Shown here piece after piece: positions 33,419-43,321 of a stretch of DNA of 64,000 bases. The position numbers and the translations under genes are program-made. Origin of the DNA: Chelydra serpentina. Its lineage: Eukaryota; Chordata; Testudines; Chelydridae. The DNA is taken from positions 26,878,501 through 26,942,500 of the forward strand of contig JBAIAC010000059.1 of assembly GCA_037349315.1 (NCBI GenBank). The letters are read 5' to 3'. A model generated the notes under the pieces. That model did not search any database and was not told the origin of the DNA. It saw only the letters and a list, made by a program, of their open reading frames with translations. Each line of letters begins with the position of its first letter. Positions within the stretch are counted from its first letter, which is position 1.

Positions 33419-35491
33419 ATGCAGAGCTCTACACCAGAGGTTACCATGCAATCCCAGAATAGAAAGAGGGCTCCAGCATGGAGTGATCGGGAAGTTTTGG
33501 ATCTGATCGCTGTGTGGGGAGATGAATCCGTCCTATCCGAGCTCCGATCCAAAAGACGGAATGCAAAAATTTATGAGAAAATATCCCAGGCAATGACGGA
33601 GAGAGGATACAGCCGGGATGCAACGCAGTGCCGCGTGAAAATCAAAAAGCTGCGGCAGGCGTACCAGAAGACCAAGGAGTCCAACGGAAGCTCCGGATCG
33701 CGGCCACACACTTGCCGTTTTTACGAGGCACTGCATGCTATGCTCGGTGGTGCTGCCACCACTACACCACCAGTGTCCGTGGACTCCGACAACGGGGTCT
33801 TATCTACGGCCACGTCGTCAGAGGTTTTCGCAGATGGTGAAGATGACGAAGGAGAAGAGGAGGATGAGGCAGTCGACCATGCAAGCTGCAGGTACTCTGG
33901 TATCATTGCCTTGCATAGCATGGCTGCATACGGCCCCGGGGTTTGCTGGCATTGACGCAGCATGCACTCTTTCTCTGTCTCCATAATCCTCATCAGAGTG
34001 ATATCAGTCATGGTGCCCTGGTTTGAATGAGTGGTTTCTTTAGTATAGTGAATGCTTCATTTTCCCTTTAAAGAAAGACACCCGGTGGTTTCCATCCACG
34101 CACGGGGGGATGGAGTTGGGAGCCTAACCATTAGAACTTGGCGGTGCGCAGGCAGGGAGAGTTCCCGGGACCGGCCACGCGAAGGGGGGGAAAGGCTACA
34201 CGAGCCGTTCAGACAGAGCAGTTCGCGGGCACTTTCAGTTCCCTGGAGCAGCCACGCGGAGTGGGGGAAAGGGTAGGCGAGCCGTTCAGACAGAGCAGTT
34301 CGCGGGCACTTTCAGTTCCCTGGAGCGGCCACGCGGAGGGGGGGAAAAGGTAGGCGAGCCGTTCAAACAGAGCAGTTCGCGGGCACTTTCAGTTCCCGGG
34401 AGCGGCCACGTGGAGGGGGGGAAAGGGTAGGCGAGCCGTTCAAACAGAGCGGTTCGTGGGCACTTTCACTTCCTGGGAGCGGCCACGCAGAGGGGGGGAA
34501 AGGGTAGGTGAGCCGTTCAAACAGAGCAGTTCACGGGCACTTTCAGTTCCCGGGAGCGGCCACGCGGAGGCGGGGAAAGGGTAGGCGAGCCGTTCAAACA
34601 GAGCGGTTCGCGGGCACTTTCAGTTCCTGGGAGCTGCCACGCGGAGGGGGGGTAAAGGATTGGCGAGCCGCTGTAGATGACCGGTTTGGGCAGCAGCAGG
34701 AACTGGCCGCTGCCAGGAACAGTGATTGAAACATGGGAGTAGAACACTGCTGTGAAGTAATCTCTCAGCAGTCCAAACTCATCAGCTTACCATGGTTTCC
34801 AGAGAGCAGATTTCCAGTGTTCTGCAAGGCTTCTGGGATCTGTACACCGGGACCCCAGACACTCAGGATAAAGACATAATATTTGACCTTGTAGTAAGTG
34901 GACATGTGATAGGTACTGTGCTTGGTCCTATTCACAGGGAAAGAGTATAGGCATTGTTCGGGAAAAAGTATATTTCTGAGGAATTCACTCCCTTTCTCCC
35001 ATCCCACCGCTGCGAGTGTCTCCCGCCCTACCCGTGGATCACCCTCCCAGAGGCTTGCGCTGATCAGGTGGCGCAAAAAGAGAACCCGGGACGACATGTT
35101 CTCCGAATTGATGGTCCGTTCCCGAAAGGAGGCGGCACAGCGGAGAGAGGACATCTCAAGGTCCGAGCGAGCAGTCAGCGAACGGGAGCAGAGGGCTGAA
35201 GCTCGCGAGGACAGGTGGTGGCAGGAAGACCAGCAGGCGACTCAAACGCTGCTGGGACTAATGAGGGAGCAAACTGACACGCTCCGGCGCCTGGTAGACG
35301 TTCTCCAGGACAGGAGACAGGAGGAAAGAGCACCTCTCTATGTAATTTCCAACCGCCCTCCCCCGCCACAAAGTCCAATCCTCTACTCACCCAAAGTCAC
35401 TAGAACAAGGGGAGGCAGGGGCCGTGGAAATAATCACTCCACCCCTGCAGACTGCTCCAGTAGCAGAAGGCTCTCATTTCCAAAACTGTAG
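33419..35491 (+). CDS. Harbinger Myb/SANT-like DNA-binding protein, two exons
   Basis: Exon 1 runs from ATG 33419 to 33891, ending at CAG|GTACTC. Exon 2 runs from 34981, after TTTCTGAG, to the stop at 35489-35491; the join keeps frame (two bases plus one). Residues about 15-95 form a Myb/SANT-like trihelix domain (RAPAWSDREVLDLIAVWGDE, QCRVKIKKLRQAYQ, CRFYEALHAMLGG), followed by an acidic tail. Exon 2 has a basic RKKRTRDDMFSELM block, a long charged coiled-coil-like region, and ends RRLSFPKL. In Harbinger elements this protein helps carry the transposase to the nucleus and to element ends. The splice sites are read by eye; an extra small exon inside the intron is possible. An in-frame upstream ATG exists at 33365. 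Confidence 0.82.
34135..34672 (+). repeat. 77-bp minisatellite inside the transposon intron
   Basis: About seven units with starts (CGAGCCGTTCA) at 34201, 34278, 34355, 34432, 34509, 34586 and 34664, period 77 (last 78). Each holds CAGTTCGCGGGCACTTTCAG and a GGCCACGCGGAGGGGGGGAAA-like block (exact order varies by substitutions). CpG-rich. It lies between exon 1 and exon 2 of the Myb-like gene. Confidence 0.95.
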
Positions 35492-36257
35492 ATGGGTCCT
35501 TTCCCTCCCTCCAACCGCACCCCACAACAGTTCCCTGCCCAGGTATCATCTAGAAAATATGCTCCCCTTAATAAAAATGATTGTTTTGCACAGTGCTGTT
35601 CCCCTGACTTTCTTTCACAGGACGGTTTGGTTTTGGGGGAGTGGGTAAGGGGGTTTGTTATTAGCGACGTCAGGCGCCTGAACCAGGGAACAGACATGGG
35701 GAAAGGATCAACAGAAAGTCACTCTCACATTGCATGCACCGGGCACACTTGTCATTCTGGGAGGGGGTTGTATTGTTCTCTTAGGGGGGGGGGGCTGTGA
35801 ATTTCTGGTGGGGGAGGGTGGCAGCAGATCTTTTGCGGCCAGGGATAGCCTGCATGACAGATCCATGCAGCGGGGGATCTGTGGCCGCAATCCATGTCCA
35901 AAAAGTCACAAAGGCCCCACCACACACAGTTGCGAATAGGAGGGGTTGATGGCTCCCTTGAAACAAGCAGTCCAGCACTTTGGACTGCTCTGGGAGCAGT
36001 AGCATGTAATTCCCCGAGCTTGGAAGCGTACTGTCCAACACTCCACCCGCTCCCCAACTGCGGTATGCGTCCCAGGTTAAACCCTTAACCGAGAAACCAG
36101 TAATAGAGACGGTTTAAATAAACAATGTTTTCTTTATTATACTTTTAAAGTGTTGAATGAAGGGGGGGAAGGGAGTTGGCAATTGGAGAGGATAGGCAAC
36201 AGAAACTGGGTAAAGAAATGGGGGCAGGTTCAGCTTCTGTTTAAACAAGCGTAACAG
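35492..36257. other. Region between the convergent Harbinger genes
   Basis: Contains AATAAAAATG just after the Myb-like gene (35569-35578), a G-run (35786-35795) and, for the minus-strand transposase, TTTATTATAC near 36133 that reads as an AATAAA-type signal. No further gene. Confidence 0.5.
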
Positions 36258-37541
36258 TCACTGGTTACCCCGCTCGCTCTGGAAGGTAGCTTTCAAAGCT
36301 TCCTGGATGCGCAGCACGTCCCGCTGTGATCTTCTAATCGCCCTGGTGTCCGGCTGTGCGTAATCAGCAGCCAGGCGATTTGCCTCAACCTCCCATCCCG
36401 CCATAAACGTTTCCCCCTTGCTCTCACAGAGATTGTGGAGCACACAGCACGCTGCAATCACAATGGGGATATTTGTTTGGCTGAGATCGGAGCGAGTAAG
36501 TAAGCTTCTCCATCTCCCTTTCAGATGGCGAAAAGCACACTCCACCACCATTCTGCACTTGCTCAGCCGGTAGTTGAAGAGCTCCTTTTCAGTGTCCAGG
36601 GCTCCCGTGTATGGCTTCATGAGCCAGGGCATTAGCGGGTAGGCAGGGTCCCCGAGGATCACTATAGGCATCTCCACATCCCCAACAGTTATTGTGCGGT
36701 CCGGGAAATAAACACCCTGTTGTAGCCGTCTAAACAGACCAGAGTTTTTGAAAACACGAGCATCATGAACCTTGCCCGGCCATCCGACATTGATGTTGGT
36801 AAAACGTCCTTTGTGGTCCACTAGTGCTTGCAGCACCATAGAAAAATATCCCTTTCGGTTAATGTACTGGCTGCACTGGTGATCCGGTCCCAGGATAGGG
36901 ATGTGTGTCCCATCAATAGCCCCGCCGCAGTTTGGGAATCCCATAGCGGAAAAGCCATCTATGATCACCTGCACGTCTCCAAGGGTCACTACCTTTGAGA
37001 GCAGCAGGTCAACGATTGCATGGGCTACCTGCATCACAGCAACCCCCACGGTAGACTTGCCCACTCCAAATTGATTCGCGACTGACCGGTAGCTGTCAGG
37101 AGTTGCAAGCTTCCACAGGGCTATGGCCACTCGCTTCTGGATAGTCAGGGCTGCTCGCAGCCGGGTGTCCTGGCACTTCGGGGCAGGGAACAGCAACTCA
37201 CAAAGTTCCAGAAAAGTGCCCTTACGCATCCGAACGTTTTGCAGCCACTGGGATTCATCCCAGACCTGCACCACTATGCGGTCCCACCAGTCAGTGCTTG
37301 TTTCCCTTGCCCAGAATCGCCGTTCCACAGGATCAACGTGCCCCATTGACACCATGATTTCTACGGGCCGGGGTCCCGTGCTTTGCGAGAGGTCTGTGCC
37401 CCTCTCAGAGTTCATGTCCTCCCAGTGCTTCCGTTGCCTTCTCGCCCGATTTCTCTGCATCTGCCTCTGGAAAAGGTGGACGATAAGGCGCGAGGTGTTG
37501 ACAACGGACAGAACAGCAGCGATAATCGCGGAGGGCTCCAT
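36258..37541 (-). CDS. Harbinger DDE transposase (HARBI1-like nuclease), intact
   Basis: A single open frame of 427 codons from ATG 37541 to the stop at 36258. Residues about 100-175 hold the helix-turn-helix-like region (FLELCELLFP ... YRSVANQFGVGKSTVG). The DDE_Tnp_4 nuclease core follows: AIDGTHIPI (D210), GWPGKVHDARVF (D260), ILGDPAYPL (D298) and MVVECAFRHLKGRW (E334), then VLHNLCE. All expected acidic residues are present and the length is normal for the family. It cuts and rejoins transposon ends at TWA sites. Because the element ends are also intact, this copy may still be functional or was until recently. Domesticated HARBI1 is excluded by the surrounding transposon structure. Confidence 0.93.
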   Translation of the reverse strand: MEPSAIIAAVLSVVNTSRLIVHLFQRQMQRNRARRQRKHWEDMNSERGTDLSQSTGPRPVEIMVSMGHVDPVERRFWARETSTDWWDRIVVQVWDESQWLQNVRMRKGTFLELCELLFPAPKCQDTRLRAALTIQKRVAIALWKLATPDSYRSVANQFGVGKSTVGVAVMQVAHAIVDLLLSKVVTLGDVQVIIDGFSAMGFPNCGGAIDGTHIPILGPDHQCSQYINRKGYFSMVLQALVDHKGRFTNINVGWPGKVHDARVFKNSGLFRRLQQGVYFPDRTITVGDVEMPIVILGDPAYPLMPWLMKPYTGALDTEKELFNYRLSKCRMVVECAFRHLKGRWRSLLTRSDLSQTNIPIVIAACCVLHNLCESKGETFMAGWEVEANRLAADYAQPDTRAIRRSQRDVLRIQEALKATFQSERGNQ

Positions 37542-40500
37542 GCTCGCTGTCCTGTGGCATCCAAGCTGTCAATCACCGTAAAAGGGCGCAAATTAATTGC
37601 CCGCCAGCGCTTTCACGTAGGGAGGGTGGGAGTGTGGGTCGAGTGACGACATTTACCTATAACCACCCTCGACACATTTTTGGCCCCACAAGGCACTGGG
37701 GGCTACACCCAGAATTCCAGTGGGCAGCGGGGACTGCGGGAACTGTGGGATAGCTACCCACAGTGCACCGCTTGCAATGTCGACGCTTGCCCCGTTACTG
37801 TGGACTCACAAATTCGAATTAAGGTCCTTCATGTGGATTCGCACGATCGACTTTACAATATCGGTTTCACAAGTTCGGTTTAAGAAAAATCGAACTAGTC
37901 TCGTAGTGTAGACATACCCTAAGAGAGTCTGAATCAGGAAATTGCCTCATTCTACAGAAAGACAAAGAAAGGTAAAAATTCTCTCTCTCTCTCTTTCTCT
38001 GATTCAACCATGTGCTCTCTAGCTTTCCCCTGTTCTTTCTCTCGACCTACCCTGATACTGAATGCTTTTCTATTCACTTTTTACCCTGTGCTTACTACCT
38101 TTTCTTTTTAAAAACTAGCTTTTAATGATTTTCTTAACCACCCTGATACTGAATAGCTTAAATGTGTTTTTCTTAGCCCCCCTTGATAGTTTTTACCCTG
38201 TGCTTACTAAACAAGCTTTGCCCTGGTACATTTTCTTTTTAAACCTAGTTTTTATAGTTTTTAATGTTTTTAACCTAGCCTGATACACTTTTATACCCTG
38301 TGCTTACTAAACAGGCTTTGGCTGTGTCAATTTTCTTTTTAAACCTTGTTTAAACATTATTTAACTATTTTTTTAACCTACCCTGATAGTAAATAGTTTA
38401 AATGTGTTTTTCTTAGCCTGCCTCCATAGTTTTTGGCCCTGTGCTTACTAAACAGGTTTGCCTGAGTCAATTCCCATTTTAAACCTTGTTTTCTACATTA
38501 TTTAACTCTTTTCTTAACCTAGCCTGGTAGTTAATACCCCTTTTACATTTATTTTAACATTTTCTCTTCTTAAATCACCTGCCAAACTAGGCCTTTACCA
38601 TCATCTCCCTTTTCTTTAATAACTTGCCTCTCTTCTTTCAAACTAGCCCTTTACAAACAAAAATCTCTTTCTATTCTTGAATAACCTGCCCTTTACCAGC
38701 CTCTCTCCTTACTCAATCACACCCCACCACCTTTCTTTCCTCTTTGAGCAAAAATACGTGCTTTTATACACACGGTCAAATGCTCATTGGTTACAGTTTT
38801 TCAAATAACCCACTCCGCGACAGTCCATTTCTAAAAGGCTCTTGTTTAACATCTTGGGCCTACCGGATTGGTTTAATAAGTGCATTCTGTGACCTAGCTG
38901 TACAACCACCTCTGATTGGTCCACCGAAAGGAGGGGCTAGCTCCCCAGGCTCGCCGCCCACAATAGCTATCATTTCACTACCCACAGTCATTGGGGTAGG
39001 ATGTTTCGCTCTGCCTGTGTTCAGTAACACAAACACTCTTTTCTTGAATAACCTGCCCTTTACCAGCCTCTCTCCTTCCTCAATCACCTTTCTTTTCTCT
39101 AAACCTTACCCCAACTTTCTTTTTCCTCTTTAAACTTCTCTCTCCCTCTAGTCTTTCCACCTTATTCTCTCAATGTACCCAAGCACAAACACTTCCCCTA
39201 GTCAAACACACACACAAACTTTTTTCGAAATGGCCGATGGTGCCACAGGTCCGTTGCCAACGGAAATGGGGTGGGAGGCAGGACAAAAGCCCCAAATAAA
39301 GCATCCTTTTGGCCCTGGGGACCTGTCAAAATTGCATGGTGATGAATACTATCGAGTGATATACTACTTGGAGCCAATAGGTTTCTGGGTCACATGGGCC
39401 AAATTCTGCCCTCAGTTACATCCATGCAGCTCCACTGACCATAGAGATTACACATGGACAAGACCCATGATCTTCCTGCCAGTGCTGGATTGTTCCTGCA
39501 GAAGCCAAAGGGGCTGCACAAGGCGTAACTCACAATGGAATTAGATCCTAACACAGTCTGGATGATTCTCCCCTGCATGGCCCCATATCCAGACAACTGC
39601 GCCTGGACAGGTGTGAAGATGGGTGTCCAGGTCCCGCACCAGACATGAAGGGGTTAGAGAGCTGCCATGGGTTCGGTAGCCCTGCGCTGCCGCACCTGGC
39701 AGGCACATCAGGAGTGGAGGGAGGGTTCAGGGGGAGAAGCCCGGCTCTGCAGGAGGTGGCTCTGGGAGCCGCACAAACCTCTAGTCCCCAGCTGCTAGGG
39801 CGAGGCCTGACCAAGGACAGAGCCTGCTCCCATGAATTCAGAGGGTCCAGACACCCTGAGAGGAAGGTGAGTTGGGCTAGAAACAGTCACCTCAGGACAC
39901 TTTCTGGGGGTGTCCATAGGACATTGAGCTGGGCTGTGGCTGGCCTGAGGCTCCCTAAGGGAGTCACATACATGTAGGGCTGGAAGGGACCTCATGAGGT
40001 AGTCTAGTCCCTCCCCACAACTGGGGCAGGGTTAAGGAGGGGATGGTTCCTGGCACATTTGGGATGGGCTATTTGCTTTTCTTGTGGTTTTATCCTTCTC
40101 TGTGCCCTGGAAGGGGTTACCTGTGGTGGAACCAGCTGGAGAGGTGAGTTTCCATCCCTCAGCCTGTACTGCTGACAGCCTGGTGCCAGCTGACGAGGGG
40201 CTGGGTGAGTACATGATGCCCTTGCATGCCAAAGGGGGCGCTGTGGAGGGACCTTGTCCTGTTTTTCGGTGCTGTCACACTTTGCTCCTGCTTTGCTCTT
40301 TGTCCAGCTGGGGTGACACTCTGGGAGTAGGTTATGGAAATGGTCACACTGCTTGGTGAGTTATGGGTGTTTGACCCTATCTCCCATAACTGCCTCTGGC
40401 TCCAGAATGCCTTGTCTGATTTCACACAATCCATTGCTGTGCCAACAACTGTGGTATAAGTCCCCCAAGGGCATCAAAACTGCGAAGATAGACTCAGTTC

Positions 40501-40622
40501 TGTGTGGATACAGGGTAAAACTGCCCTGGAACTAGACGGCTAGTGTGGAAGCACCGCACCATGGCACCCTGCCCGGGCACCATCACTGCAGCACTTTTGG
40601 GTACTGAAAACCCTTTGGAGTT

Positions 40623-41729
40623 TTCTCCTACTAACCTACTATCGAGTGATATACTACTGCTCCATCCCAGTCCTGTGACAGAGGAATTACCATATCTAAC
40701 AATCCAGGTTTAGTAGGATAAACTACTGCATGGCCTGCTTCAATCACTACAAATTCACCCACTGAAAATCCAATTTATGGCTACTAAATTGCCCTTGGTA
40801 TGGAGGGAAACAAATATACACTTCTTCAGAGAGAAGAAACATTTTAAAAGCAGACATAAGATGCTCTACATATTCCCCAGAGAATGATGAGAGAGGAGGA
40901 GCATTTGGAAACAGGTGGGTGACACCTTCTCTGCACTCTCATTGCTAGTCACACCTCACGCAGGCATTACAATCACTCCAAGCACCCGGAGGCAAACAGA
41001 GCCTAAAAAAATCCACTTCCACATGCATTGGAGGCTCAGATTTTATGCCCAATAATTTCTCCAATAGTCCTGGAGCTCTCCCTAAAACATCTCACCCCTC
41101 TGCATTGTTTTCAATAATTTCCTCTCTTTTTATAAAACTGTATTGTATGAGAAAGCTGTAGCGATGCCCACTCAGAGTGGAATGGATCTTCATCCACATT
41201 CACAGTACGTGGCCTAGTTTAGAATTCTCTCTGAGGCCACTTTTCAATTATGGGGTGGGGTTCTGTTGTAGTTGCAGTGAACAGCTGAGTTTTCAAAGTG
41301 CTTTAAAATCTACTTGTGTAATTACCTAAGCATGAAAATTGCCAGGCCAGCGGAAGGTCCAGGGTAGAGTTTGTGGTTCACATTTGGACTCCTTTGGTCA
41401 AGGGGTTCCCAAGTTACATCATTTCCCATCCATCACCTGAACAACCTTCTTTCAAAATGCAATAGTCTTCTAACATTTCTTAGCACAGAGCTAGGGAAAG
41501 TCCAGTCCTCCTCCTGCCTGGCCAAACCCATGAACAAATACAAGCTCTCTGTGTCTCACTCAAACCAAACTCTGGGTGTTTGGGGGTATCTTCATTATTG
41601 TGTAGTGGGGCCTGCAGCTGTGTTATATCCATGTGAGCAAGGGAGTGGTTGTGAAGGGAGTGTGTTCACTTGTGCCTCCTCAGTTAGTCATGCATCAGAC
41701 TTAACTGGAACAGCATTATCTGTCTGGGC
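40623..41729. other. Host sequence right of the palindrome
   Basis: 40623 to about 41040 is specific to this copy and includes a 22-bp copy (40637-40658) of sequence from inside the right arm. 41040-41729 matches 61040-61930 of copy B. No exon recognised. Confidence 0.6.
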
Positions 41730-42031
41730 CATATGCGCCGACTCCGTGGGTGCTCCGGGGCTGGAGCACCCATGGGGAAAAATTGATGGGTGCAGAGCAC
41801 CCACCGGCAGCTCCCCGCCATCCCCAGGGCCCGCGCCCAGCTCCCCGCCAGCCCGGGGACCCGCAGCAAGCTCACCTCAGCACCGGGAGACGTTGCGGGG
41901 CCCCGCCCCCGACGCTGGGCGACATTGCGTCGGCGTCGGGGGTGGGGCCCCGCAACGTCACCTGGTGTCGAGGGCGGGGCCCGGCGTCGGGGGCGGGGCC
42001 CCGTCCCTGACGCCAGAAGTTGGCGCCTATG
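41730..42031. mobile_element. hAT-type MITE with precise empty site in copy B
   Basis: Termini CATATGCGCC...GGCGCCTATG and a perfect 8-bp duplication GTCTGGGC (41722-41729, 42032-42039). Copy B near 61950 has a single CTGTCTGGG joined to ACATGGG. The interior contains repeated GGGCGGGGCCCC-type GC blocks. Confidence 0.93.
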
Positions 42032-42039
42032 GTCTGGGC

Positions 42040-43141
42040 ACATGGGGCACCTGTTAGGGCTTTTGAAAATGCCAGGTGATCAGCCATGTCCTTAACCATC
42101 TCTCTGTTCTACTCATTTGTTCTCCCCTCCCAACTGGATAGTCCACATCCTTTGTTGTCACCCACACCATGTTTTGGAAAAAGCAACAAGTACCCAGAGA
42201 ACAGTGAAAAAAAAAAAACAATCTCCCCCGCCGCCCCCGTTTCCCAGTCAAACTGTCATTTTGCCAGCACAAGCGTCTGAAAGTGTTGACTGTAATGTAT
42301 AAGAAACTGGGACCATGACAAAATCTCTGTGAAACATCCCTGAGGACTCCCCCTAGCTCTGGAGAATGGGAACATTTTTGGGCATGAGCATAAATTCTAA
42401 AGTACAACATTATTTCTTGATCCATGATCTTTATCGGACTACAACAAAAGTGACACAAACAAACATCCAGGATAAACCGCTGTTGGAGATGGATACAGAA
42501 AATGCCGACTTAACAGATGTGGAACTGTATAAAAGTACAACCCCCTTGTAAATAGACATGTCCGTAATAGGATGAACCAGTGTAGCAGAAGGACAGTTCC
42601 CCTCTGGATCCAAGGATGGTTCTTAAGTCTCCCCCCTGCACTGACAGAGACTGAAAAAAGGGAGGTTACCAGAACCCTTCATCTCATCTCTCTCTCCTCT
42701 AGGCCCTGCTCCCCTTCCGCCCTCCTGCATCCCCTCACTCCCAAAATCAGCTACCCCTTCCAAGGTCAGCACAGAGCAAACCCAGCTCCTGAGCCTCTCA
42801 CCCACAGGCACGGGGGTTGGGCCTGACAATCTCTACTCAGTCCCCCTGCTACAGATATTTACATATGCTGCTGCAGTCCCTGTGGATGGCAGGAGTTCCT
42901 CTTAAAAGGGGCAGGTGTTCTCCCACTCCCCCAGCTGTTCCCTCAGCTAGTGGCAGGGCAGCCAGGTCAGAGATTCGCTGGTTCAGTGGCTCTCACTCAC
43001 CAGCCCTACCATATCTCTATGACCAGATCAGGTTTTGTTTCTTTCACTCACACCTTTGTGTCAACTGTCCGAAATGGGCCATCTTGCTCATCACTTCCAA
43101 TGTTTTTTTCCCCTGCTGATAATAGTTCCCCTTAATTAATT
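42040..43141. other. Host sequence, duplication copy A
   Basis: Matches 61985-62720 of copy B up to about 42800. 42840-43440 is present only here and includes the hammerhead-like repeat. No exon is supported. Confidence 0.5.
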
Positions 43142-43321
43142 AGCCTCTTACAGTTGGTATGGGTACTTCCACCTTTTCATGTTTCTCTGAATGTATAAAT
43201 ATCTGCTTACTGTATGTTCCATTCTATGCATCCGATGAAGTGGGACTGTAGCCCACGGAAGCTTATGCTGAAATATATTTGTTAGTCTCTAAGGTGCCAC
43301 AACTACCCCTGTTCTTTGTGT
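43142..43321 (+). repeat. Dispersed repeat with a hammerhead-ribozyme-like core
   Basis: Includes GATGAAGTGGG...CCCACGGAAGCTTATGC and GTTAGTCTCTAAGGTGCCAC, a dispersed repeat type I recognise from amniotes. CCGATGA (43232-43238), a 5-bp stem GTGGG/CCCAC (43240-43244, 43252-43256) and GGAA (43257-43260) resemble CUGAUGA-stem II-GAAA of a hammerhead, each box with one change. Stems I and III are not evident. Confidence 0.6.

Larger units (their letters stand above)
33029..37919. mobile_element. Complete autonomous PIF/Harbinger transposon
   Basis: 4891 bp. Ends GGCCTGGTCTACACTA and the inverse of GGGTATGTCTACACTA. Target duplication TAA (33026-33028 and 37920-37922), confirmed because removing the element exactly restores the palindrome arm. 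It carries the two genes expected of this superfamily, a Myb/SANT-like protein (plus) and a DDE transposase (minus), facing each other. Both are open. Many TCGA motifs sit near both ends. Confidence 0.95.
29397..40622. repeat. Large near-perfect palindrome (2949-bp arms)
   Basis: Left arm 29397-32345. Right arm 32780-33028 plus 37920-40622, split only by the Harbinger element. Paired coordinates sum to 70019 outside and 65125 inside the transposon site, so there is no net insertion or deletion across almost 3 kb. Only occasional substitutions are seen. Spacer 32346-32779 is 434 bp. The outer part of the left arm (29397 to about 30430) is host sequence present in direct orientation in copy B, so the right arm is the inverted copy. 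Extensive identity means a recent event or continuing arm-to-arm gene conversion. Confidence 0.95.

Noticed and set aside
34150..34672. A CRISPR-like array
   Set aside because: The 77-bp units are contiguous with no unique spacers, and this is vertebrate DNA.
29397..40622. The inverted arms as terminal repeats of a Polinton-like or viral element
   Set aside because: The outer kilobase of each arm is host sequence shared with copy B, no polymerase, integrase or capsid gene lies between the arms, and the spacer is only 434 bp once Harbinger is removed.
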